DNA of 6,379 nucleotides from Geodermatophilaceae bacterium. GTDB taxonomy: Bacteria; Actinomycetota; Actinomycetes; Mycobacteriales; Geodermatophilaceae. The position numbers were made by a program, and so were the translations under genes. Of this stretch, positions 1-4,909 are shown one piece after another. The DNA is taken from NCBI GenBank assembly GCA_013811805.1, contig JACCUM010000386.1:1-6379 (forward strand), in the 5' to 3' direction. The first letter of the stretch is position 1. The number at the start of each line of letters is the position of its first letter. The notes under the pieces are model-generated. The model ran no database searches and was not told the DNA's origin. It saw nothing but the letters and a program-made list of their open reading frames with translations.

Positions 1-528
1 ATGCTGCCGCGCTCGACCCATACCCGCAGTGACCGGGAGTCGGTGCGTGGCAAGATCGGTGGGCGTACGCACGAGATCAGCCGGCTGATCGGCCGGGCCC
101 TGCGGGCCAGCATCGATCTGTCCGCACTGGGTGAGAACAGCATCGCGATGGACTGTGACGTCCTGCAGGCCGACGGTGGAACTCGTACGGCGGCGATCAC
201 CGGCGCGTACGTCGCGCTGGCCGATGCCGTGGGCTGGCTGCGGGACAACGGCAAGCTGGCCAAACCGGATCCCCTGCACACCTCGGTTGCGGCGGTCAGC
301 GTTGGCGTCGTCGACGGCGAACCGCGGCTGGATCTCGAGTACGTCGAGGACGTCGCTGCCGACACCGACATGAACATCGTCTGCACCGGAACCGGGGACT
401 TCATCGAGGTCCAAGGGACAGCAGAAGGGGTTGTCTTCGACCGCGCCACCCTCGATGTCCTACTCGACCTCGCGGTGGGAGGCTGCGCAACCCTGACCAA
501 GGCGCAGCAGGCCGCCCTGTCCTCATGA
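1..528 (+). CDS. rph: Ribonuclease PH, 3' part (5' end outside window)
   Basis: RNase PH (EC 2.7.7.56) is a cytoplasmic phosphate-dependent 3'-to-5' exoribonuclease that trims tRNA 3' ends and other structured RNA. The 175 visible residues cover the core and C-terminal part. The leading Met belongs to the family motif MLPRxTxTRSDRES, so it is internal rather than a start. The family is about 240-260 residues, so roughly 70-80 N-terminal residues lie upstream. Visible marks are RGKIGGRTHEISRLIGR (residues 16-32), the phosphate-binding GGTRTA (59-64), the acidic metal-binding stretch DLEYVEDVAADTDMNIV (111-127, likely D117 and D123) and EVQGTAEG (136-143). The C-terminus FDRATLD...GCATLT is typical. 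The TGA stop at 526-528 is followed 10 bp later by the rdgB start, suggesting one transcript. The assignment is certain; only the 5' truncation by the window edge is unusual. Confidence 0.97.
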   Translation: MLPRSTHTRSDRESVRGKIGGRTHEISRLIGRALRASIDLSALGENSIAMDCDVLQADGGTRTAAITGAYVALADAVGWLRDNGKLAKPDPLHTSVAAVSVGVVDGEPRLDLEYVEDVAADTDMNIVCTGTGDFIEVQGTAEGVVFDRATLDVLLDLAVGGCATLTKAQQAALSS

Positions 529-538
529 GTCTGGTCCG

Positions 539-1144
539 GTGACCGCCCACCAGTTGGTTCTGGCCACCCGCAACCCCAAGAAGCTGGCCGAACTCCGCCG
601 GATCCTCGAACCGGCCGTCGACGTCCACGTGCTCGGACTCGATGACCTCCCGCCGTACGAGGAGGCACCGGAGTCCGGCGCCACGTTCGCGGACAACGCA
701 CTGGCCAAGGCCCGGGATGCGGCTGACGCGACCGGACTTGCGGCCGTCGCCGACGACTCGGGCCTCACGGTGGATGCCCTCAACGGAATGCCAGGAGTGT
801 TGTCGGCACGCTGGGCGGGGCGGCACGGTGACGATCTCGCCAACCTGGAACTGTTACTCGGCCAGATGGGAGACGTCCCCGACGACCGGCGCGGTGCGGC
901 TTTTGTCTGCGCCGCAGCGCTTGTCCTACCCGGCGGCGCGGAACACGTCTTGGAAGCCGAGATGCGCGGCAGGATCATCCGCGGGCCCCGGGGCAGCGGC
1001 GGGTTCGGCTACGACCCGATCTTCATCGCTGAAGGACACAACATGACTACGGCAGAGATGACCCCCGAGGACAAGGATGCAATCAGCCACCGCGGCAAAG
1101 CCTTTCGGGCTTTGCTCCCGCTGATCGGCGCGGCCCTGCACTGA
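539..1144 (+). CDS. rdgB: dITP/XTP pyrophosphatase (RdgB/HAM1 family)
   Basis: This enzyme (EC 3.6.1.66) hydrolyses the non-canonical nucleotides ITP, dITP and XTP to monophosphate and pyrophosphate, keeping deaminated purines out of DNA and RNA. The 201-residue product matches the family length of about 200. Nucleotide-binding motif TRNPKK lies at residues 10-15, the metal-associated DDSGL at 72-76, RWAG at 91-94, GFGYDP at 155-160 and the base-recognition motif ISHRGKA at 182-188. The GTG start at 539 is the only start that keeps TRNPKK close to the N-terminus. An ATG at 525 overlaps the rph stop but is out of frame and closes at 540-542. No clear Shine-Dalgarno precedes the GTG, so translation may be coupled to rph, 10 bp upstream. 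The rph-rdgB pairing is widespread in bacteria. Its neighbourhood with purine catabolism genes 3 kb away may be coincidental. Confidence 0.96.
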   Translation: MTAHQLVLATRNPKKLAELRRILEPAVDVHVLGLDDLPPYEEAPESGATFADNALAKARDAADATGLAAVADDSGLTVDALNGMPGVLSARWAGRHGDDLANLELLLGQMGDVPDDRRGAAFVCAAALVLPGGAEHVLEAEMRGRIIRGPRGSGGFGYDPIFIAEGHNMTTAEMTPEDKDAISHRGKAFRALLPLIGAALH

Positions 1145-1242
1145 CGTCGCCGCGTTCTTGGGACTTTACTGGCGCCCGTCGGGATTGGGACGGAGAACCT
1201 GCGGGTAGAGAGAAGGAACATTTCGATTACTTGGGAGTATGA

Positions 1243-1809
1243 ATGGCGCGCAACACGGTGCTTCGCACCATGCACGATGTCGGCCTGGCTGCTTGGTTTG
1301 GTGGGTCTCTGATGGGAGCCATCGGACTCAACGCTGCGGCCGGAGCCGTCGACGAACCGGCGCAGCGCGGTCGGGTGGCCAATGCGGGGTGGGACCGGTG
1401 GACACCGGTGAACGCAGCCGCGATCGGGGCGCACCTGGTCGGCGCTGCCGGCATGTTGGCTGCCAACCGGGACCGGGTCGCCAATCAAGAAGGGGTGGGG
1501 GCCAGCAGCGTGGTGAAGACCGCGCTCACCGGGCTCGCTCTCGGTGTCACGGCCTACAGCCGTGTCGTTGGTGCAAAGGTGTCGGAGGCCGGAGACGTTG
1601 AAGTCGCCTCAGGTGCGGAGCCGCTGGCCGACACGCCAGAGGACGTGGCCGGCGCACAACGGCAGCTGTCCGTTCTGCAGTGGGCGATCCCGGCAGTCAC
1701 CGGTCTCTTGATCGGGGTGACCGCTCTTCAGGGCGAGCAGCAGCGAGCTGATGAGCAGGCGCAGGGCAAGTTGCGTAAAGCAGCCAAGCGCCTGACCGGC
1801 GCGGCCTGA
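1243..1809 (+). CDS. Conserved actinobacterial membrane protein, unknown function
   Basis: This 188-residue protein resembles a family I recall in many actinomycetes beginning MARNTxLRTxHDVGLAAWFGGSLMG. I know no function for it. Four hydrophobic segments are visible at about residues 12-34, 56-74, 88-108 and 143-163, so it is probably a four-helix inner-membrane protein. A hydrophilic stretch rich in Glu and Asp (about 112-140) lies between helices 3 and 4, and a basic, Gln-rich tail (164-188) ends the protein. The N-terminal helix carries the small-residue cluster FGGSLMG. ATG 1243 is preferred over the out-of-frame ATG at 1239 because it opens the long frame and has GGGAG (1233-1237) five bases upstream. 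The gene follows rdgB after 98 bp, so it may have its own promoter, although I could not identify a convincing one. It converges with tRNA-Leu. Confidence 0.85.
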   Translation: MARNTVLRTMHDVGLAAWFGGSLMGAIGLNAAAGAVDEPAQRGRVANAGWDRWTPVNAAAIGAHLVGAAGMLAANRDRVANQEGVGASSVVKTALTGLALGVTAYSRVVGAKVSEAGDVEVASGAEPLADTPEDVAGAQRQLSVLQWAIPAVTGLLIGVTALQGEQQRADEQAQGKLRKAAKRLTGAA

Positions 1810-1839
1810 ACGTCGCACGCTCGCGCTAGGCGGCGGTGG

Positions 1840-1896
1840 CGGCGGCGTATTGCCCCGTTGCTGTGCGCGCCGCGGAGCCACCTCGGTACGCCGCCG
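1840..1896. terminator. Inverted repeat in convergent gap, possible bidirectional terminator
   Basis: A perfect 10-bp inverted repeat has arms CGGCGGCGTA (1840-1849) and TACGCCGCCG (1887-1896) separated by 37 bp. It lies in the 123-bp gap (1810-1932) between the plus-strand membrane protein gene and the minus-strand tRNA-Leu, where both transcripts need to end. There is no T-tract on either side, which is common for actinobacterial terminators. The loop is long and the DNA very GC-rich, so a chance repeat is possible. I see nothing else coding in this gap. Confidence 0.3.
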
Positions 1897-1932
1897 ACCG
1901 CTGAGAACCGCTTGGATCAGACATCACAGCCG

Positions 1933-2013
1933 TGCGGGAGGGGGGAGTCGAACCCCCACGCCCGAAGGCACCAGATCCTAAGTCTGGCGTGGCTGCCGTT
2001 ACACCACTCCCGC
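1933..2013 (-). tRNA. tRNA-Leu (anticodon UAG)
   Basis: The minus strand folds into a complete class II tRNA of 81 nt. The acceptor stem GCGGGAG pairs with CTCCCGC, followed by discriminator A73. The anticodon stem is CCAGA/TCTGG with loop CTTAGGA, giving anticodon TAG, which reads CUA and related leucine codons. The variable arm TGCCTTCGGGCGT is a stem capped by TTCG and is long, as expected for leucine. The T arm is GGGGG-TTCGACT-CCCCC. The D arm is short (GTG...CAC around TAACGGCAG). The 3' CCA is not encoded: the three bases after A73 are CGG, so CCA must be added by nucleotidyltransferase. The gene stands alone and converges with the membrane protein gene. I found no duplicated tRNA 3' end that would indicate an integrated element. 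Confidence 0.95.
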
Positions 2014-2023
2014 CGCGCATCGC

Positions 2024-2029
2024 AGTCTA
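2024..2029 (-). promoter_or_regulatory. Candidate -10 element for tRNA-Leu
   Basis: On the minus strand the hexamer TAGACT (2029 down to 2024) fits the actinobacterial -10 consensus TANNNT. It ends 10 bases before the mature tRNA 5' end, so transcription would begin with a leader of only a few nucleotides for RNase P to remove. No good -35 match lies 16-19 bp further upstream. This is an inference from position and consensus. Confidence 0.35.
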
Positions 2030-2077
2030 GGCAGGACGGCTCGTCGTAGCGACGGAGTACATGGCAGGCTTAGCGGC

Positions 2078-2314
2078 GTGCCCCGTGACCCGAAGCAGAT
2101 CCAGGCCGAAATCGACCAGGCGCGAAACGCCCTCGCCGGAACGCTCGACGAGATCGCATACCGCACCAGCCCGAAGAAGTTGAGGGGCGATGCGCAGACT
2201 GCGGTCAAAGAATGGGTCGCCTCGCCGCAAGGACAACTGGCTATTCGCGTGGCTGCATCGCTCGTCGCACTGCGCGTCACAGTGGGTGTGGTTCGCAAGA
2301 TCCGCAACCGGTAG
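2078..2314 (+). CDS. DUF3618 domain protein, small membrane-anchored
   Basis: The 78-residue product has the DUF3618 pattern: an N-terminal amphipathic stretch with PKQIQAEIDQARNALAGTLDEIAYRTSPKKL (described as residues 5-35, core IDQAR and LxxTLDEI), then a hydrophobic segment at about 54-73 and a basic tail VRKIRNR. The first half looks helical and possibly coiled-coil; the second half is a likely single membrane anchor with the basic end on the cytoplasmic side. The family is common in actinobacteria and has no established biochemical role that I know of. The GTG start at 2078 is chosen because the family begins close to this point. An ATG at 2061 is in another frame. No strong Shine-Dalgarno is visible. 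The DUF427 gene begins 5 bp after its stop, so the two are probably cotranscribed. Confidence 0.85.
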   Translation: MPRDPKQIQAEIDQARNALAGTLDEIAYRTSPKKLRGDAQTAVKEWVASPQGQLAIRVAASLVALRVTVGVVRKIRNR

Positions 2315-2319
2315 GCAGG

Positions 2320-2823
2320 GTGTTCGGCGGCCGCAGACAGCGGATCCAGCCGGGGCACGGCCAGGAATCGGTCTGGGACTATCCGCGTCCGCCGTCGATG
2401 GAGCAGACCACCCGACATGTAGTCGTTGTCCTCGGTGGCCAGGTCGTGGCCGACACCACGCGCGCCTGGCGAGTGTGTGAGACCAGCCATCCGCCGGTCT
2501 ATTACCTACCCCGCGGCGACATCGCCGACGATGTGCTGGTCCCGGGTCATGGCTCGTCGTTCTGCGAGTTCAAAGGGACCGCGACGTACTGGTCGATGAT
2601 GGTTGGTGACCGACTCGAGCCCGAACTGGGCTGGTCGTACGAGAATCCGAGCCGCGCGTACCTGGCGATGGCCGGCGCCGTGGCGTTCTATCCCGGCCGG
2701 GTGGGCGAGGCAACTGTCGACGGCGAACGCGTACGCCCACAGGCCGGCGGCTTCTACGGCGGCTGGATCACCGATGACGTCGTCGGGCCGTTCAAGGGAG
2801 AACCCGGTACGTCAGGCTGGTGA
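2320..2823 (+). CDS. DUF427 domain-containing protein
   Basis: This is a soluble protein of about 167 residues of the DUF427 family (COG2343). Visible family marks are QESVWDYPRPP (residues 15-25), VVVVLGGQVVADTTRAWRV (34-52), ETSHPPVYYLPRGDI (54-68), the SFCEFKGTATYW block (80-91) and a C-terminal GGFYGGWITDDVVGPFKG (143-160). The conserved CEFKG/CEWKG block and the TSHPPVYYLP motif suggest a binding or catalytic pocket, but no reaction is established as far as I know. The frame is open back to 2212, but codons upstream of 2320 encode Arg/Ser-rich sequence overlapping DUF3618 and unlike the family. The GTG at 2320, 5 bp after the DUF3618 stop and just before the conserved region, is therefore the likely start. 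The gene converges with bcp, with 31 bp between stops. Confidence 0.88.
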   Translation: MFGGRRQRIQPGHGQESVWDYPRPPSMEQTTRHVVVVLGGQVVADTTRAWRVCETSHPPVYYLPRGDIADDVLVPGHGSSFCEFKGTATYWSMMVGDRLEPELGWSYENPSRAYLAMAGAVAFYPGRVGEATVDGERVRPQAGGFYGGWITDDVVGPFKGEPGTSGW

Positions 2824-2841
2824 CGACCGGAGTCCCGGTCG
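2824..2841. terminator. GC-rich hairpin between convergent DUF427 and bcp
   Basis: The sequence CGACCGG-AGTC-CCGGTCG is a perfect 7-bp stem with a 4-base loop. It begins directly after the DUF427 stop and ends 13 bases before the bcp stop. It could end transcription from both sides. No T-run follows, as is usual for many actinobacterial terminators. Confidence 0.45.
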
Positions 2842-2854
2842 CGACCTCGAATGC

Positions 2855-3241
2855 TCAGCTCAGTCCGAGGTCGTGCTGCAGCTTGGCGACATGACCGGTG
2901 GCCTTGACGTTGTAGAACGCGTGCTCGACCCTGCCGTCGGTGTCGAGGACCACAGTAGAGCGGATGACGCCGGTGATCGTCTTCCCGTAGTTCTGCTTCT
3001 CCCCATCTGCCCGCAGCGTCGACTGGTCGGGATCCGACAGCAGGGGAAACCCCACGCCCTCCTGTTCGGCGAAGCGGGCCAGCGCTTCCGGCTTGTCCGG
3101 CGAGATCCCGACGACTGCGTAGCCCGCGTTGCGGAGGTCGTCGTCGGCAGCTTGGAAATCGATGGCCTGTGTCGTGCAACCCGGCGTCATGGTCTTGGGA
3201 TAGAAGTAGATGATCGCCTTCTTCCCATTCAGGTCGGCCAT
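2855..3241 (-). CDS. bcp: Thioredoxin-dependent peroxiredoxin, Bcp/PrxQ type (5' part frameshifted)
   Basis: Bcp/PrxQ peroxiredoxins (EC 1.11.1.24) reduce hydrogen peroxide and organic hydroperoxides in the cytoplasm using thioredoxin. The intact frame gives 128 residues from ATG 3241, against about 150-160 in the family. The catalytic motif IIYFYPKTMTPGCTT is present, with peroxidatic Cys at residue 22. The position five residues later, a resolving Cys in E. coli Bcp, is Ile27 here. VVGISPDKPEALARF (43-57) and the downstream FPLLSDPDQ match the family. The missing first strand is encoded just upstream, but one base out of frame (see the 3268-3315 entry). ATG 3241 is therefore probably not the native start, and the codons before it continue the family sequence. 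A protein from 3241 would lack the first strands and may not fold. Either the gene is a recent pseudogene or the sequence has a one-base error. It is followed by a hairpin and converges with DUF427. Confidence 0.85.
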   Translation of the reverse strand: MADLNGKKAIIYFYPKTMTPGCTTQAIDFQAADDDLRNAGYAVVGISPDKPEALARFAEQEGVGFPLLSDPDQSTLRADGEKQNYGKTITGVIRSTVVLDTDGRVEHAFYNVKATGHVAKLQHDLGLS

Positions 3242-3267
3242 GGACGCCTGGGTCCCGTCGGCGGCCG

Positions 3268-3315
3268 TCAGGTCGAGATCCGGGCGGGGTCACCGGGGGA
3301 GAGTTCTCCGCTCAT
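3268..3315 (-). pseudogene. bcp: Out-of-frame N-terminal segment of bcp
   Basis: From ATG 3315 the minus strand encodes MSGELSPGDPA, the expected Bcp N-terminus, then goes out of frame as RIST and stops at TGA 3270-3268. Inserting one C in the CCC run at 3284-3282 restores ...GDPAPDLDLTAADGTQASM and joins the downstream peroxiredoxin frame at 3241. This is the classic PxxGDxAPDFxL start of the family, so a single-base deletion in a homopolymer explains the break. The full gene would span 2855-3315 and encode about 153 residues. No canonical slippery heptamer is visible, so programmed frameshifting looks less likely than mutation or sequencing error. Only a weak Shine-Dalgarno (GGTGG) lies upstream of ATG 3315. 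Confidence 0.8.
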
Positions 3316-3347
3316 CCGGCCACCGTAGCCGGGCCTTTCCTGCCTCG

Positions 3348-3365
3348 GTGACGCGCGACCGTCAC
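3348..3365. promoter_or_regulatory. Palindrome upstream of bcp, possible operator
   Basis: GTGACG-CGCGAC-CGTCAC is a 6-bp inverted repeat with a 6-bp spacer, ending 32 bp upstream of the bcp ATG at 3315, within the 82-bp gap between the deaminase stop and bcp. The size and spacing suit a dimeric regulator. It matches no operator that I recognise by name, so the role is a guess from symmetry and position. Confidence 0.25.
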
Positions 3366-3384
3366 ACAGCGAGCACCGGCACTC

Positions 3385-3400
3385 TGACCGGGACCGGTCA
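3385..3400 (-). terminator. Hairpin overlapping the stop codon of the 8-oxoguanine deaminase gene
   Basis: TGACCGG-GA-CCGGTCA (plus strand) is a perfect 7-bp inverted repeat. In the minus-strand transcript it begins with the TGA stop of the deaminase and folds as a 6-bp stem with a 4-base loop. It could terminate that transcript and separate it from bcp. No T-tract follows. The core GACCGG/CCGGTC is shared with the hairpin at 2824-2841. Confidence 0.4.
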
Positions 3401-4789
3401 GTGGGCCAAGGCGGTCTGCATGTCCCTCGAGATGGCGCGATGGCGTACGAGCATCTCGTCCAACTCACGGTGCACGGCCATCCCGTCCACCACGACCAGA
3501 GCACCGGCCACGACGGTGTGCCTGGCGGCACTGGGACCACAGCGCAACCACGCCTCGATCGGGTCGCTGAGGGCGCCGGCGAAGGCTGGGCCCTCCAAGG
3601 GCCAGACCACCAGGTCACCGCAGGCTCCGATCGACAACTCCCCGATCTCGCCGGTCCGGCCGAGGCAACCGGCTCCGCCACGCGTCGCGATCTCCAGAGC
3701 GTCCCGGGCCGACATGGCAGCCGCGCCGTGGCGCAACTTGCCCTGCAGCATCGCCGTACGAGCCTCCATCCACAACGAGGCCGCATCCGCCGAGGACGAG
3801 CCATCGCACCCGAGACCGACGGGTACGCCGGCCGCCCGCAACTCGGCCACCGGAGCCAGCCCGCTGCCCAGGATCATGTTGCTGCTCGGGCAGTGCGCGG
3901 CACCCGTACGCCAGGCTCCCAAGCGGGCCACCTCGGAGGTATCTGGCCAGACGCAATGCGCGATCCACGACCGCGAGGAGCCCCAGCCGACGTCCTCGAA
4001 ATAGTCCACCGGCCGTCGGCCGAAGGTTTCCAGACAGAACGCGTCCTCGTCCTTGGTTTCGCAGAGGTGCGTATGCAGTCGTACGTCGAGACGTTCGGCC
4101 AACTCCGCGGTGGCCAGCATCAACTCGGTGGACACCGAGAACGGCGAGCACGGCGCCAGCGCGATCCGCACCATGGCGGTTGGGGACCGATCGTGGTGCA
4201 GGTCGACCAGCCGCTGGGAGTCGGCGAGGATTTCGTCATCGCGCTGTACGACGGAATCCGGTGGGAGCCCCCCGTCTTTGACCGACAGGGACATCGAGCC
4301 TCGGGTGGGGTGAAATCGCATGCCGAGGTCTTGCGCGGCTCGGATCTCGGCCGAGATCAGGTCGCCGGCCCCTTTGGGATGCACGTAGAGGTGATCGGTC
4401 GATGTCGTCGTCCCGCCGAGGGCGAGTTCGGTGAGGCCGACGTACGCGCTGACGTAGGCGGCTGCCTCGTCCAGCCGCGACCACAACGGGTAGAGCGTGA
4501 CCAGCCAGTCGAAGAGTCCACCGGTCAGCGCCGGAGCAAACGCGCGGGTGAGGTTCTGATACATGTGATGGTGGGTGTTGACCAGCCCGGGAGTCACCAG
4601 GCATCCCTGGGCATGCAGTAGTCGCGTTGCCTCGGGTTGCTCGTTGGCTGGTCCGCCCAGTGCGCTGATCACGCCGTCGGTGATCGCGACCCAGCCGCCG
4701 GGGATCTCGCGCCGTTCTTCGTCGACGGTTGCCACGAGTTCGGCGCCGGTCACCAGCAGGTCCGCCGGCGCGGTGGATTGCACGGTCAT
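3398..4789 (-). CDS. 8-oxoguanine deaminase (amidohydrolase superfamily, Pa0142-like)
   Basis: The enzyme (EC 3.5.4.32) hydrolytically deaminates 8-oxoguanine, the main oxidised purine, to urate and ammonia in the cytoplasm. The 463-residue product has the full amidohydrolase set: HxH metal ligands H73 and H75 in VNTHHHMYQ, third metal His H241 and E244 in LHTHLCET, H278 in WIAHCVW and metal Asp D329 in GLGCDG. RGSMSLSVKDGGLPPD (163-178), IALAPCSPFSVS (209-220) and AHCPSSNMILGSG (298-310) match what I recall of characterised Pseudomonas Pa0142 and its actinobacterial relatives. This favours 8-oxoguanine over guanine, SAH or triazine substrates. The N-terminal beta domain (about 10-68) and C-terminal return to it are complete. 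ATG 4789 is a good family start but has only a weak Shine-Dalgarno. It is divergent from a xanthine dehydrogenase operon that also makes urate, supporting the assignment. Older databases may label relatives hydroxydechloroatrazine ethylaminohydrolase. Confidence 0.9.
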   Translation of the reverse strand: MTVQSTAPADLLVTGAELVATVDEERREIPGGWVAITDGVISALGGPANEQPEATRLLHAQGCLVTPGLVNTHHHMYQNLTRAFAPALTGGLFDWLVTLYPLWSRLDEAAAYVSAYVGLTELALGGTTTSTDHLYVHPKGAGDLISAEIRAAQDLGMRFHPTRGSMSLSVKDGGLPPDSVVQRDDEILADSQRLVDLHHDRSPTAMVRIALAPCSPFSVSTELMLATAELAERLDVRLHTHLCETKDEDAFCLETFGRRPVDYFEDVGWGSSRSWIAHCVWPDTSEVARLGAWRTGAAHCPSSNMILGSGLAPVAELRAAGVPVGLGCDGSSSADAASLWMEARTAMLQGKLRHGAAAMSARDALEIATRGGAGCLGRTGEIGELSIGACGDLVVWPLEGPAFAGALSDPIEAWLRCGPSAARHTVVAGALVVVDGMAVHRELDEMLVRHRAISRDMQTALAH

Positions 4790-4806
4790 GTCGCGCGATC
4801 ATGCCG

Positions 4807-4822
4807 TTCCCCGCCTGGGGAA
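4807..4822. promoter_or_regulatory. Palindrome proximal to the deaminase start
   Basis: TTCCCC-GCCT-GGGGAA is a perfect 6-bp inverted repeat with a 4-bp centre, 18 bp upstream of the deaminase ATG. As DNA it could be an operator. If transcribed, it would form a stable 5'-leader hairpin in the deaminase mRNA. Its GGGGAA arm is too far (17 nt) from the ATG to be a normal Shine-Dalgarno. Confidence 0.4.
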
Positions 4823-4872
4823 GGTGGAACCGGGTAGTCGCCTTCGAAACTGACCAGAGGAACGCTGCCCGG

Positions 4873-4902
4873 CCGACTCTGCGGTCCGCAGTCGCCTAGG
4901 GT
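4873..4902 (+). promoter_or_regulatory. Candidate promoter for the xanthine dehydrogenase operon (leaderless)
   Basis: TAGGGT at 4897-4902 fits the actinobacterial -10 consensus TANNNT and ends 7 bp before GTG 4910. Transcription would start at or next to the start codon, giving a leaderless mRNA, a frequent arrangement in actinobacteria. A weak -35 candidate, CCGACT (4873-4878; GAC matches the centre of TTGACA), lies 18 bp upstream. The absence of any Shine-Dalgarno before GTG 4910 agrees with leaderless initiation. Confidence 0.45.
4879..4891. promoter_or_regulatory. 13-bp perfect palindrome, candidate operator
   Basis: CTGCGG-T-CCGCAG is a perfect inverted repeat placed between the proposed -35 and -10 boxes of the xanthine dehydrogenase promoter. 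A repressor bound there would block RNA polymerase. The regulator is not in the window, so its identity is unknown. Urate- or purine-responsive regulators of such operons are known in actinobacteria, but I cannot match this site to one. Confidence 0.4.
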
Positions 4903-4909
4903 CGCCTCT

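Noticed and set aside
1158..1210. TTGGGA and TAGAGA boxes upstream of the 1243 gene as a promoter
   Set aside because: The spacing is 15 bp and both boxes deviate from consensus, which is too weak to annotate.
1933..2013. tRNA-Leu as an integration site of a mobile element
   Set aside because: I found no second copy of the tRNA 3' end and no integrase or transposase in the window; the neighbours are ordinary core genes.
2042..2054. Small inverted repeat CGTCG-TAG-CGACG upstream of DUF3618
   Set aside because: The stem is only 5 bp in GC-rich DNA and is not placed at a clear promoter, so it is probably chance.
2212..2319. Extended N-terminus of the DUF427 protein
   Set aside because: These codons overlap DUF3618 and encode sequence unlike the family. 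GTG 2320 gives the expected length.
2754..3293. Alternative 179-codon minus-strand frame across bcp
   Set aside because: It is low-complexity Arg/Gly-rich sequence out of frame with the peroxiredoxin motifs and runs into DUF427 on the other strand.
3401..4621. Plus-strand open frame of 406 codons antisense to the deaminase
   Set aside because: Its translation has no recognisable domain and is Arg/Gly/His-rich. It is the complement of a complete amidohydrolase with all catalytic motifs, as expected in high-GC DNA.
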